NCBI RefSeq assembly: GCF_900094595.1
Contig: NZ_FMAD01000005.1
Coordinates: 124,001 to 188,000 of the forward strand
Direction: 5' to 3'
Length of the DNA stretch: 64,000 nucleotides
DNA from: Cupriavidus alkaliphilus
GTDB lineage: Bacteria > Pseudomonadota > Gammaproteobacteria > Burkholderiales > Burkholderiaceae
Position 1 is the first letter of the stretch; every line of letters starts with the position of its first letter. A model generated the notes under the pieces. It did not search any database. It was not told the DNA's origin and saw only the letters and a program-made list of their open reading frames with translations. Below, piece by piece: positions 25,717 through 33,965 of this stretch. A program made the translations under genes and the position numbers.

Positions 25717-27638
25717 TGCAAACCCTGATCGACAACGCGCCGGCGACGGCGCAACCCGCCGGCGCGCAGAACGAGATCGCCCGGTATCTTCGTGCCCAGC
25801 AAAGCAAGAGCCTGCTGCGCTTTATCACCTGCGGCAGCGTCGACGACGGCAAGAGCACGCTGATCGGCCGGCTGCTGTATGAATCGAAGATGCTGTTCGA
25901 AGACCAGCTGGCGCAGCTCGAGGCCGACTCGAAGAAGATGGGCACGCAGGGCGAGAACCTTGACTTCGCCCTGCTGGTGGACGGCCTGGCCGCCGAGCGC
26001 GAACAGGGCATCACCATCGACGTGGCCTACCGCTTCTTCGCCACCGACAAGCGCAAGTTCATCGTCGCCGACACGCCGGGCCATGAGCAGTACACCCGCA
26101 ACATGGTCACCGGCGCCTCCACCGCCGACCTGGCCATCCTGCTGGTCGATGCGCGCCGCGGCGTGCAGACGCAGACGCGGCGCCACAGCTACCTGGTGGC
26201 CACGCTGGGTATCCGGCGCGTGGTGCTGGCCGTCAACAAGCTCGACATGGTGGACTACTCGCGCGAGGTCCATACGCGCATCGAGAAGGAATACCGCGAG
26301 TTCGCGCGGCAGATCGGCCTGACCGATATCGTCTGCATCCCGATGTCCGCGCTGTGCGGCGACAATATCACCGAACCCAGCGCCAATACGCCGTGGTACC
26401 AGGGCCCGACGCTGATGGACCATCTGGAGAGCGTGCCGATCGACCACGTGCCCGCGCAGGACGAGGCGTTCCGGCTGCCGGTGCAATGGGTCAACCGCCC
26501 CAACCTGGATTTCCGCGGCTTTGCCGGCACGGTCAGCGCCGGCGTGGTCCGGCGTGGCGACCGCGTGCGCGCGCTGCCCTCCGGCCGCGAAAGCCGCGTG
26601 ACCGCCATCGTCGGCGCGGCCGGCGAATGCGAGCAGGCCATGCGCGGCCAGGCGGTGACGCTGACCCTGGCCGACGAGATCGACATCAGCCGCGGCGACG
26701 TGCTGGCCTGCGCCGAAGACCCGCCCGCGGTGGCCGACCAGTTCGAAGCGACGCTGGTATGGATGAACGAGGACGCCATGCTGCCCGGGCGCCCCTACCT
26801 GCTCAAGCTCGGCACGCGCACCGTGGGCGTGACCGTGGCGCAGCCAAAGTACAAGGTCAACGTCAATACGCTGGAGCACCTGGCCGCGCGCACGCTGGAG
26901 CTGAACGAGATCGGCGTGTGCAACCTGCACCTGGACCAGGCGGTGGCCTTCGACCCGTACGCGCGCAACCGCGAGCTGGGCGGATTTATCCTGATCGACC
27001 GCCTGACCAACAACACGGTCGGGGCCGGCATGCTGCACTTTGCGCTGCGCCGGGCGCAGAACGTGCACTGGCAGGCCATCGACGTCGACCGCCGCGCCCA
27101 TGCCGCGCTCAAGCACCAGTCACCGCGCATCGTCTGGTTCACCGGCCTGTCCGGCGCGGGCAAGTCCACCATCGCCAACCTGGTGGAAAAGCGCCTGCAC
27201 GCGCTCGGCCACCACACCTACCTGCTCGACGGCGACAACGTGCGCCACGGCCTGAACAAGGATTTGGGTTTCTCCGAAGCGGACCGCATCGAGAATATCC
27301 GGCGCGTGGCCGAAGTCGCCAGGCTGATGCTGGATGCGGGGCTGATCGTGCTGGTGTCGTTCATCTCGCCCTTCCGCTCCGAACGCGAGATGGCACGCGC
27401 ACTGGCCGGCGACGGCGAGTTCATCGAAGTCTTCATCGACACGCCGCTGGCCGTGGCCGAGCAGCGCGACCCCAAGGGCCTGTACCGCAAGGCGCGTCGT
27501 GGCGAACTGAAGAATTTCACCGGCATCGACTCGCCCTACGAGCCGCCCGAGCATCCGGAAATCCGCATCGACACCACCGGCGACACCGCCGAGCAGGCGG
27601 CAGAGCGGATCGTGGCGTGGCTGCGGGATAGGCCTTAG
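25716..27638 (+). CDS. cysNC: Bifunctional sulfate adenylyltransferase GTPase subunit / APS kinase
   Basis: A 640-residue fusion. The N-terminal CysN GTPase has GSVDDGKST (residues 40-48), DTPGHEQY and NKLDMVD. A beta-barrel region follows. A C-terminal APS kinase (CysC) starts near residue 470 with [11 protein letters not shown] and [16 protein letters not shown]. With CysD it converts sulfate to APS and then PAPS, the sulfotransferase donor. The APS-kinase fusion fits a PAPS-producing role. Its ATG overlaps the cysD stop by one base. The stop codon lies within a cluster-type operator (27638-27649) upstream of the second LuxR-type gene. Confidence 0.95.
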   Translation: MQTLIDNAPATAQPAGAQNEIARYLRAQQSKSLLRFITCGSVDDGKSTLIGRLLYESKMLFEDQLAQLEADSKKMGTQGENLDFALLVDGLAAEREQGITIDVAYRFFATDKRKFIVADTPGHEQYTRNMVTGASTADLAILLVDARRGVQTQTRRHSYLVATLGIRRVVLAVNKLDMVDYSREVHTRIEKEYREFARQIGLTDIVCIPMSALCGDNITEPSANTPWYQGPTLMDHLESVPIDHVPAQDEAFRLPVQWVNRPNLDFRGFAGTVSAGVVRRGDRVRALPSGRESRVTAIVGAAGECEQAMRGQAVTLTLADEIDISRGDVLACAEDPPAVADQFEATLVWMNEDAMLPGRPYLLKLGTRTVGVTVAQPKYKVNVNTLEHLAARTLELNEIGVCNLHLDQAVAFDPYARNRELGGFILIDRLTNNTVGAGMLHFALRRAQNVHWQAIDVDRRAHAALKHQSPRIVWFTGLSGAGKSTIANLVEKRLHALGHHTYLLDGDNVRHGLNKDLGFSEADRIENIRRVAEVARLMLDAGLIVLVSFISPFRSEREMARALAGDGEFIEVFIDTPLAVAEQRDPKGLYRKARRGELKNFTGIDSPYEPPEHPEIRIDTTGDTAEQAAERIVAWLRDRP

Positions 27639-27649
27639 GCCGAATGGAC
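27638..27649 (+). promoter_or_regulatory. Operator candidate upstream of second LuxR-type gene
   Basis: TTA-GGCC-GAAT-GGAC-GATG matches the cluster motif with one mismatch in the first half. It overlaps the cysNC stop codon and is 138 bp from the ATG at 27788. A REP-like palindrome lies between, which may explain the larger distance than at other promoters. Confidence 0.5.
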
Positions 27650-27741
27650 GATGAGGCGGCGGCGGGGGTAGGTACGATGGGCAAAACCGGCATTCTGCCG
27701 GGCCTGCCCCAGGCCAACGTGCATCAACGACCGACGGCGTA

Positions 27742-27769
27742 CTCCCTCTCCCGCATGCGGGAGAGGGGA
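27742..27769. repeat. Dispersed palindrome (REP-like), copy 5
   Basis: Arms CTCCCTCTCCCGC around AT, followed by GAGCAAACC as in the other copies. It lies in the 5' untranslated region of the LuxR-type gene at 27788, between the candidate operator and the start codon, and could fold in the transcript. Confidence 0.85.
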
Positions 27770-27787
27770 GCAAACCGTCGCACCACC

Positions 27788-28927
27788 ATGCTCCCAGCTT
27801 CCCTCCCTGCCGCCGAGCTTAGCGCCCTGCTCGCCCAGCTCTACCAGGGCCCCACCGAAACCGTCCCCTGGGCCGGCTTCCTCGAAAGCCTCCGCCAGCG
27901 ACTGGCCGCCACGTTCGTCACGCTGGTGCTGCGCCACCCCGCCACCGACCGCCCGGGCCTGATCGTCAACGCTTCCGACTACGGCCCCCACCTGCCCGGC
28001 GAGCCTTCCTACAGCGAGCAATACTATGCGCTGTGCCCCTTCCTGGACCTGCACCCCGACCGCCTCTTCAGCGCCGACGAACTGTTCGGCGAACCCGGCT
28101 GGCTGGCGCATCCGTTCTACGTGCAATACCTGCAGCCGCTCGGCTTGCGCTACATCCTGGCAGCGAACCTGATCACGCCGGATGGCGTCGAATGCGCGCT
28201 GTTCATCAGCCGCACCGCGGCCGGACAAGACTTCACCAGCCCCGACAAGGCGCTGCTGCTCGACTTGCTGCCCCACCTGAAACGCGCCGTCGACCTGCAT
28301 GCCGCGCTCGACGTGCTGGCCTCCGAACGGTCGCTCTACGCCGATGCGGTCGACCGCATGCAAGTGGGCACGGTCATACTGGACGAGCACGGCCGCTGCA
28401 TCCGCAGCAACGACGTCGCCGGCCGCCTGCTGCGTGCCCACGACGGCCTCTACCTGGCGGACGGCGCGCTGCACGCGCACTGCCCGATGGAAAACCGCAG
28501 GTTCCGCAAGATTCTGGAGAGCGCCGCACAGGCCCATGCGCTGGCCGCGCCCCGCAGCGAAGTCACCACGCTCAGCCGGCCCGCCGCGCCCACGCCGCTG
28601 AGCGTGCTGGTCCGGCCCATCCCGCTCAGCTACCGCAGCGAGGACAAGGCCCGCCGCCCCGCGGTGGCGGTCTTTATCCGCGATCCCGCCGGTTCGCCGC
28701 GCAACACCCACGCCAGCCTGCGCAAGCTGTTCCACCTGACCCCCACCGAGATCGAACTGGCCCTGCTGATGGTCGACGGACTGACCCTGGATGAGGCCGC
28801 GGCGCGGCTGGGCGTGAAGAAGAACACGGCGCGGGCGCATTTGCGGGGGATTTTTGCGAAGACGGGGGCGACGCGGCAGGCGGTGTTGGTGAAGATGTTG
28901 CTGTCCAGTGTGGTGGGAATGGGGTAA
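27788..28927 (+). CDS. LuxR-family regulator with PAS-like domain, paralogue of 15921
   Basis: A 379-residue regulator with the same layout as the one at 15921: N-terminal effector region (LVLRHPATDRPGL, RYILAANLITPDGVECALF), PAS-like segment (MQVGTVILDEHGRCIRSND), and C-terminal LuxR helix-turn-helix (LTPTEIELALLMVDGLTLDE, LGVKKNTARAHLRGIF). The start at 27788 begins the homologous region; the frame upstream runs through the REP-like repeat and is not used. The effector regions differ enough that the two may sense different compounds, while the near-identical recognition helices suggest they can share operators. It closes the catabolic/sulfation cluster on the right. Confidence 0.86.
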   Translation: MLPASLPAAELSALLAQLYQGPTETVPWAGFLESLRQRLAATFVTLVLRHPATDRPGLIVNASDYGPHLPGEPSYSEQYYALCPFLDLHPDRLFSADELFGEPGWLAHPFYVQYLQPLGLRYILAANLITPDGVECALFISRTAAGQDFTSPDKALLLDLLPHLKRAVDLHAALDVLASERSLYADAVDRMQVGTVILDEHGRCIRSNDVAGRLLRAHDGLYLADGALHAHCPMENRRFRKILESAAQAHALAAPRSEVTTLSRPAAPTPLSVLVRPIPLSYRSEDKARRPAVAVFIRDPAGSPRNTHASLRKLFHLTPTEIELALLMVDGLTLDEAAARLGVKKNTARAHLRGIFAKTGATRQAVLVKMLLSSVVGMG

Positions 28928-29002
28928 TGCAGGTGCGGGGCCCTGAGCGCGCGTCCACGGCGCAGCGTTTCCGTCAGCGTGATTCCCGCCTGCCCTGCGG
29001 GA

Positions 29003-29905
29003 TCACGTCGCCGGCACGGCGCCTGCTGTCAGGGTGTCATACAACGCCCGCGCGGCAGGCTGCAATGGCCGGTCATGGCGCCGTATCAGGCCAAGGACCC
29101 GGTCTACGGAAGGATCCACCAGCGTCACGCCGCAAAGCCGGGGATGATCGTGCGGCAGCGCCATGCCGGGCAGCACTGCCATGCCCAGGCCGGCCTCGAC
29201 CAGCGCCAGCACCCCGACCACGTGGTTGGCTTCGTAGTGGATGGTCGGGCGTCGCCTGAGGTGGGCGATGGCATTCTCGATCAAGGCACGGTTGCCGCTT
29301 TGCTTTGAGACGCCCACCATCCGCTGCCCCGCAAGTTCATCCCAGGCGATGGCATCCCGCCCCGACCAGGGATGGTCGCGCGGCATCACCAGCCGGTAGG
29401 GCTCGGCGCGGATGGCGCGAAATTCGATGTTCGGCTCCTGGGCACCCATGAAATTGAGCCCGAAATCGGACTCCCCGGACATCACGCTGGCCAGCACGTC
29501 GTTGGCGTTTTCGTCAATCACACGCACGCGCACCCCGGGGTGCCGGGAGCCGAACTCATGAATGGCGTCGGGCAGGAAATGCAGCACCGACGACGGTATC
29601 GCGGCCACGGTCACAAGGCCGCGCTGGAGCGTGACCTCGTCACCGAGCCGCAGCACCGCGCTGTCGAGGATGGCCAGCGCTCCACGCGCCTCCTCCAGGA
29701 ACTGCCGGCCAATGTTTGTCACCTGCACGCGTCGCGTGGTCCGTTCAAGCAGGCGGGAGCCAAGCGTCCTTTCCAGTTTGTCGATGCGCCGGCTCAGGGC
29801 GGGCTGGGAAATGTGCAAGGCCTCCGCGGCCATGCGGAAGCTGCCTTGTTCCGCGGTGGCGACAAAGGCCTGCAGATCTTCCAGCCCGAAATTAATGCGC
29901 GGCAT
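29003..29905 (-). CDS. LysR-family transcriptional regulator
   Basis: A 300-residue LysR regulator. The N-terminal winged helix-turn-helix (FVATAEQGSFRMAAEALHIS, QPALSRRIDKLERTLG) is typical, and a periplasmic-binding-like effector domain follows (FLPDAIHEFGSRHPGVRVRV, MGAQEPNIEFRAI, VGVLALVEAGLGMAVLPGMA). It diverges from the ModA-like periplasmic protein gene with 130 bp between starts, the usual arrangement for a LysR protein and its target. It converges on the LuxR-type gene with a 75-bp gap. The effector is unknown. Confidence 0.9.
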   Translation of the reverse strand: MPRINFGLEDLQAFVATAEQGSFRMAAEALHISQPALSRRIDKLERTLGSRLLERTTRRVQVTNIGRQFLEEARGALAILDSAVLRLGDEVTLQRGLVTVAAIPSSVLHFLPDAIHEFGSRHPGVRVRVIDENANDVLASVMSGESDFGLNFMGAQEPNIEFRAIRAEPYRLVMPRDHPWSGRDAIAWDELAGQRMVGVSKQSGNRALIENAIAHLRRRPTIHYEANHVVGVLALVEAGLGMAVLPGMALPHDHPRLCGVTLVDPSVDRVLGLIRRHDRPLQPAARALYDTLTAGAVPAT

Positions 29906-30035
29906 GCATCAGCTCTTGAATAAGTTGCAATTCACAGATTAATACGCTGCCCATATGCTGGCAATGCCTCGACGAGGCACCATGACGTGCAGTGAAGCGC
30001 ATAAATCCAGAGCCAGCTTTGACCAGGGAGACGAT
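29906..30035. promoter_or_regulatory. Divergent LysR / ModA-like control region
   Basis: The 130 bp is AT-richer than the flanks, with candidate T-N11-A LysR boxes around ATTCACAGATTAATACGC. GGGAG lies before the start at 30036. Exact promoter elements cannot be fixed by eye. Confidence 0.4.
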
Positions 30036-30860
30036 ATGAAGTCCGCAACCTCTACCGCCCGGCACACCGTTCTGATCTTGTTGCTAGGGTTGGGTGGTCC
30101 AGCCTGGGCGGATGACATCCGTGTCATTACCTCGGGCGGATTCACGGCGGCCTACCAGAAACTCGTCCCGCTTTACGAGGCCGCCACGCAGGATCGCGTC
30201 ATCACCGCCTACGGCGCATCGATGGGCAATGCGCCGGACTCCATCCCGAGCCGGCTGGCGCGCGGCGAGACCTTCGACGTGGTCATCCTGGCGGATGCCG
30301 GACTCGAGAAACTGACCGCCGAAGGCAAGGTTCTGGCCGGCAGCCGCGTCGACCTCGCGCGTTCGCTGATCGGCATGTCGGTGCGCAAGGGGGCGCCCCG
30401 GCCGGATATCAGCAACACCGATGCCTTCAGGCAGACGCTGCTCAACGCCCGGTCGATCGCCTACTCCGCCAGCGCCAGTGGAACCTATTTGTCCAACGAG
30501 CTGTTTCCCCGGCTCGGTGTCGCGGACCAGATCAAGGACAAGGCCCACAAGATCTACAGTGAGCGCGTCGGCGCCGTGGTGGCGCGCGGCGATGCGGAAA
30601 TCGGCTTCCAGCAGGTCAGCGAACTGCTGCCATTCCAGGAACTGGATTACGTCGGCCCCTTGCCTGACGAGCTGCAGCAGAAAGTCTTCTTCTCGGCCGG
30701 GACGATTGCAGGCCGGCAAACAACTGCCACCTCGCGTTTCGTTGGTTTCCTGGCCTCGCCTGCCGCGGCTGCAATCGTAAGCAGCACCGGACTGGAACCG
30801 GTGGCGACGCCACTGCCGCCACCGGCACCGCCGAAGCTGGGGCAACCGGCGAAACCCTGA
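30036..30860 (+). CDS. Periplasmic substrate-binding protein, ModA-like
   Basis: A 274-residue exported protein. The start at 30036 gives a standard signal peptide (LILLLGLGGPAWA, cleavage before DDIRV) and has GGGAG about 8 bp upstream; the longer frame from 29955 would bury it. The mature part matches molybdate-type binding proteins (ITSGGFTAAYQKLVPLYE, SGTYLSNELFPRLGV, GDAEIGFQQVSELLP, AGTIAG). No permease or ATPase gene is adjacent, so it may work alone as a sensor or as an orphan binding protein. A proline-rich tail (PLPPPAPPKLGQPAKP) is unusual. The ligand is not necessarily molybdate. Confidence 0.85.
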   Translation: MKSATSTARHTVLILLLGLGGPAWADDIRVITSGGFTAAYQKLVPLYEAATQDRVITAYGASMGNAPDSIPSRLARGETFDVVILADAGLEKLTAEGKVLAGSRVDLARSLIGMSVRKGAPRPDISNTDAFRQTLLNARSIAYSASASGTYLSNELFPRLGVADQIKDKAHKIYSERVGAVVARGDAEIGFQQVSELLPFQELDYVGPLPDELQQKVFFSAGTIAGRQTTATSRFVGFLASPAAAAIVSSTGLEPVATPLPPPAPPKLGQPAKP

Positions 30861-31204
30861 TGCCGGGCTTTGATTACGACTTTGCAATGATCACGCTGCC
30901 GTTGACACCGCGCTGGCAAATCAAAGACCGACCGGTCGGGCTAACAAACCATGGGGGATAGCGCTCTGCCAATTCGCTCGGGCACCGCATCAGAGCCGAT
31001 GGGACCCATGCAGAAAATACTCCAGACCGTCGACAAGGACATTGAAGCCGCGGTGATGGGCACCTAAGATGGAGTTTCTGGCGCGAGCGGCAAGCCTGCC
31101 GTCGCCAGGATGTGGTCTGCGATGACTGGACCCTCCGATCCAGGCGGACCTGCGGTGTAGTGTAGTCCCGTAGCAAGAATAGACCTATAGCTTGGGAGAC
31201 AACT
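30861..31204. other. Intergenic region, no clear gene
   Basis: This 344-bp stretch holds only a tiny open frame (31009-31068, 19 residues) without recognisable similarity. An AT-rich block near 31170-31190 (AAGAATAGACCTATAG) may be the promoter of the small gene at 31205. No RNA gene or repeat is seen. Confidence 0.4.
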
Positions 31205-31450
31205 GTGCTGAGTCATCATGAAATCGCCACGCTGGTCCTCGTGAACGACCACTCGGACACCATCGAGCTGGACGACGCAGACATGCAGGCACTGCTCGAG
31301 AAGCAGTTCATCACGCTCGAGCGCCTCGGGCCAACCGTTGCGCAGCCGCGCGTCACGATTCAAGGCTACGCCTTTCTCAAAGCGGTCGGTCGTGTTCGCG
31401 CAAGCGACGGCAAGGCACGCCAGCAATCCGCCTGCAGGACCTTGCTTTAA
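31205..31450 (+). CDS. Small protein of unknown function (81 aa)
   Basis: A GTG-initiated frame with GGGAGA 5 bp upstream. The protein is acidic in its first half (NDHSDTIELDDADMQALLEKQF) and basic at the end (RVRASDGKARQQSACR), with no signal peptide or membrane segment. I do not recognise the family. It lies 160 bp upstream of the phasin gene on the same strand. Its composition and codon use look coding rather than random, but the start and the reality of the gene rest on the ribosome site alone. Confidence 0.55.
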   Translation: MLSHHEIATLVLVNDHSDTIELDDADMQALLEKQFITLERLGPTVAQPRVTIQGYAFLKAVGRVRASDGKARQQSACRTLL

Positions 31451-31609
31451 CCCCTTCGGTACCTGTCGACTTCCCCGGCCTGCTTTGGCGGCAAGCGGCA
31501 GCCGGCATTGCCAATGTGGGCATGGCAATCGTCGTGCCTTGACCCTCCGCTCCGCGCAGCACTGGTCTTGCAATCGTTGCGAGGGGCGGAACTTATCTGG
31601 AGACGCAAA

Positions 31610-32173
31610 ATGACAAAGTGGTCGCCTGAGCAAATCAGCAAGCTTCAGATTACCGGCATCGACGCCTGGGCGGGGCTGGCCAGCAAGTCGCTGGAATGCA
31701 TCGCCAGGTTGGTGGACCTGAATCTCCAGACCATGAAAACAACCCTGGAAGACGGACAGGAGTGCGCCAGGAAGGCGTTGTCGACCAAAGACCCGCAAGA
31801 ACTCGTTGAACTGCAAGCGGAATTGTTCCAACCCACGGCCGAAGCGATGTTGGCGTATCGACGCCGTGTGCAGGACATCGTTGCCGATGCGCAGGCCAAC
31901 GTCGAAAAGGTGCTGGAGGTGCAGTACGCCGCCGGCAAGCGCGAGGTACAGGGATTCATGGAAACCGCGCTGAGCAACGCCCCGACCACCTCGATGACGC
32001 CTTTTGTCGCCTGGCAGGAGGCGCTTAACGCCACGACCGCGCTCTTCGACTCCATGCAGGCAACGGCAAAGCAGGCGATGCAGATGGCCGGGAGCAGCCT
32101 GGATTCCGCCGCCGAAGCCACGTCCAAGGGCGTACGGCGCCGCCCTGCACCCGCCCCGCACACGGCGGAGTAA
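31610..32173 (+). CDS. phaP: Phasin family protein
   Basis: A 187-residue phasin, the amphipathic protein that coats polyhydroxyalkanoate granules. It is mainly helical, with the phasin_2 pattern (LQITGIDAWAGLASKSLECI, LVDLNLQTMKTTLEDGQECA, QDIVADAQANVEKV) and a basic Ala/Pro-rich C-terminal tail. The start at 31610 follows GGAG by 7 bp. The next gene, 129 bp on, is an acetoacetyl-CoA reductase, which supports the assignment. It is likely one of several phasins in the genome, which may be why its N terminus differs from the main PhaP1 type. Confidence 0.85.
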   Translation: MTKWSPEQISKLQITGIDAWAGLASKSLECIARLVDLNLQTMKTTLEDGQECARKALSTKDPQELVELQAELFQPTAEAMLAYRRRVQDIVADAQANVEKVLEVQYAAGKREVQGFMETALSNAPTTSMTPFVAWQEALNATTALFDSMQATAKQAMQMAGSSLDSAAEATSKGVRRRPAPAPHTAE

Positions 32174-32302
32174 TACCGCCAGCCGCGTTTGTCGGCGCCG
32201 GCGCCAGGCCGCTTGCCTTACCGATGCGGGACAACGCCCGGAACCGTGGCGTAGCCGACCCGGCGCCTGTCCCGCATATTCCAGACACAGGGGATCGCAG
32301 AC

Positions 32303-33046
32303 ATGACAAAAAAAATCGCCATCGTGACAGGTGGCATGGGCGGGCTTGGCGAAGCGATCAGCATCCGACTACAGGACGCAGGTTGCACCGTTGCGGTCAC
32401 GCATTCGCATGGCAACAGCGGCGTCGACGCCTGGCTGGCGAGAATGGAAGAAGGCGGGAGAAAATTCCATGCCTATCCCGTAGACGTTGCCGATTACGCC
32501 TCGTGCCAGCTGTGTGTTGCAGCCATTCACGAGGAGCTGGGCGCCACCGACATTCTGGTCAACAACGCCGGTATCACACGCGATGCCAGTTTCAGGAAGC
32601 TGGACAAGGTCGACTGGGACGCGGTCATGCGCACCAACCTCGACTCGGTATTCAACATGACCAAGCCGGTGTGTGAAGGCATGGTCAAGCGCGGCTGGGG
32701 CCGCATCATCAATATCTCGTCGATCATTGGTTCCAAGGGCGGCTTCGGACAGAGCAATTACGCAGCGGCCAAGGCCGGCATGCATGGATTCACCAAATCG
32801 CTGGCGCTCGAAGTGGCCAGGAGCGGCGTGACGGTCAACACCGTGTCGCCGGGCTTTATCGCCACCAAGATGGTAACGGCGATCCCGCAAGAGATCCTCG
32901 ACACCAAGATCATTCCGCATATCCCCGTCGGCCGCCTGGGACAGCCGGACGAAGTGGCGGCGCTGGTCGCCTATCTTTGCTCGCATGAAGCCGGTTTCTT
33001 GACCGGCGCGAACATTGCGATCAACGGCGGACAGCATTTGCAGTGA
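32303..33046 (+). CDS. phaB: Acetoacetyl-CoA reductase
   Basis: This 247-residue NADPH-dependent SDR reduces acetoacetyl-CoA to (R)-3-hydroxybutyryl-CoA for polyhydroxybutyrate synthesis. Signature segments are TGGMGGLGEAI, NNAGITRDASFRKLDKVDWD, the catalytic Ser in INISSIIGSKGGFGQSNYAAAK with Tyr-x3-Lys, and PGFIATKMVTAIPQEI with the substrate Gln. Length matches PhaB of Cupriavidus. No phaC or phaA gene is adjacent, so this is probably a secondary PhaB copy paired with a phasin. The start has a short spacing from CAGGGGA. Confidence 0.9.
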   Translation: MTKKIAIVTGGMGGLGEAISIRLQDAGCTVAVTHSHGNSGVDAWLARMEEGGRKFHAYPVDVADYASCQLCVAAIHEELGATDILVNNAGITRDASFRKLDKVDWDAVMRTNLDSVFNMTKPVCEGMVKRGWGRIINISSIIGSKGGFGQSNYAAAKAGMHGFTKSLALEVARSGVTVNTVSPGFIATKMVTAIPQEILDTKIIPHIPVGRLGQPDEVAALVAYLCSHEAGFLTGANIAINGGQHLQ

Positions 33047-33198
33047 AGCCTCGCTGCTCCGGCCGGCGCGATGTTGACGCAGCAATGCGAGGGCATCGCG
33101 TGGCGGGTCGCAGCGTGGGCGCATGAGCAAGGCGGGAAGCTCCGTGCCGGGGCGGCGTGCTAGCATGAACGCCTCCGCTCTCCTCCGCCCCGCTTCCC

Positions 33199-33762
33199 AT
33201 GACCACGCTCTACGCGACGCTTGGCGTACAGGCCGATGCCACCCTGGATGAGATCAAGCTTGCCTATCGCCGTGCGGCAATGAAATGGCATCCGGACCGC
33301 AATCCCGGTCGCGAAGCCGAAAGCCATGCCGCGTTCCAGCAGATTCGCGATGCCTATGCGATCCTGTCCGACGCCGAGCAGCGCCAGGTCTACGACGACG
33401 TCTTCGAACGCGAAATGCGCAGGTGGGAAGCCGAGCACGCAGCACAAGAGGCCGAGGAACGCCAGGCCCAGGAGCAGGCGAGACGCGTCGCGCAGGAGCA
33501 TTACGAGAAGATGGTGGCCATCGCGATGCGCTTTGCCGACGAAGGGCATTCGCGCGACGTCCTGTTCGGCATCCTGCTGGGCAAGGACTGCGAGACGGAA
33601 CTCGCCGGACGAATTGCCGACAGCGTTTATGCACTGCATGAGTCGCGCCACGCATGCGCCGAGGGCGAGGCCGTAGCGCCGGCACATGCCGGCACCGCGC
33701 GCACCGAGATACCCGTCAGCCCGTTCGACGCATTCTGGCAAGGGCTGTTCAGGTTTCGCTAG
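33199..33762 (+). CDS. J-domain (DnaJ-like) protein
   Basis: A 187-residue protein with an N-terminal J domain (residues 1-65: YATLGVQADATLDEIKLAYR, the HPD tripeptide in KWHPDRNPG, then FQQIRDAYAILSDAEQRQVY). A charged helix follows (EAEHAAQEAEERQAQEQARR), then a C-terminal region of unknown type. It lacks the Gly/Phe, zinc-finger and substrate domains of DnaJ, so it is a class III J protein that would stimulate an Hsp70. It stands alone, 152 bp after phaB. Confidence 0.88.
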   Translation: MTTLYATLGVQADATLDEIKLAYRRAAMKWHPDRNPGREAESHAAFQQIRDAYAILSDAEQRQVYDDVFEREMRRWEAEHAAQEAEERQAQEQARRVAQEHYEKMVAIAMRFADEGHSRDVLFGILLGKDCETELAGRIADSVYALHESRHACAEGEAVAPAHAGTARTEIPVSPFDAFWQGLFRFR

Positions 33763-33965
33763 CAGGCGAATCCACACCCCCACTTTGGTGGGGTGTTGGC
33801 GCTGCAAAATTGAATCTCCGTTAACCGCCGTTTGATATAGATTGTAAAGACATTTAGAGCCACCGGTTCGCATAGCAGGGCCTGGCCGCAGTTCATCTTT
33901 GGTATCAGCCGTCGGCGAAGACCACGATCTCGTGGTGACCGCCGGCGAGCCGGGGGGAGACAATC

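Noticed and set aside
31009..31068. Mini-ORF of 19 residues before the small protein gene
   Set aside because: No ribosome site or similarity; likely chance.
33771..33799. Stem-loop after the J-domain gene as terminator
   Set aside because: ACACCCCCAC-TTT-GGTGGGGTGT pairs imperfectly and no T run follows.
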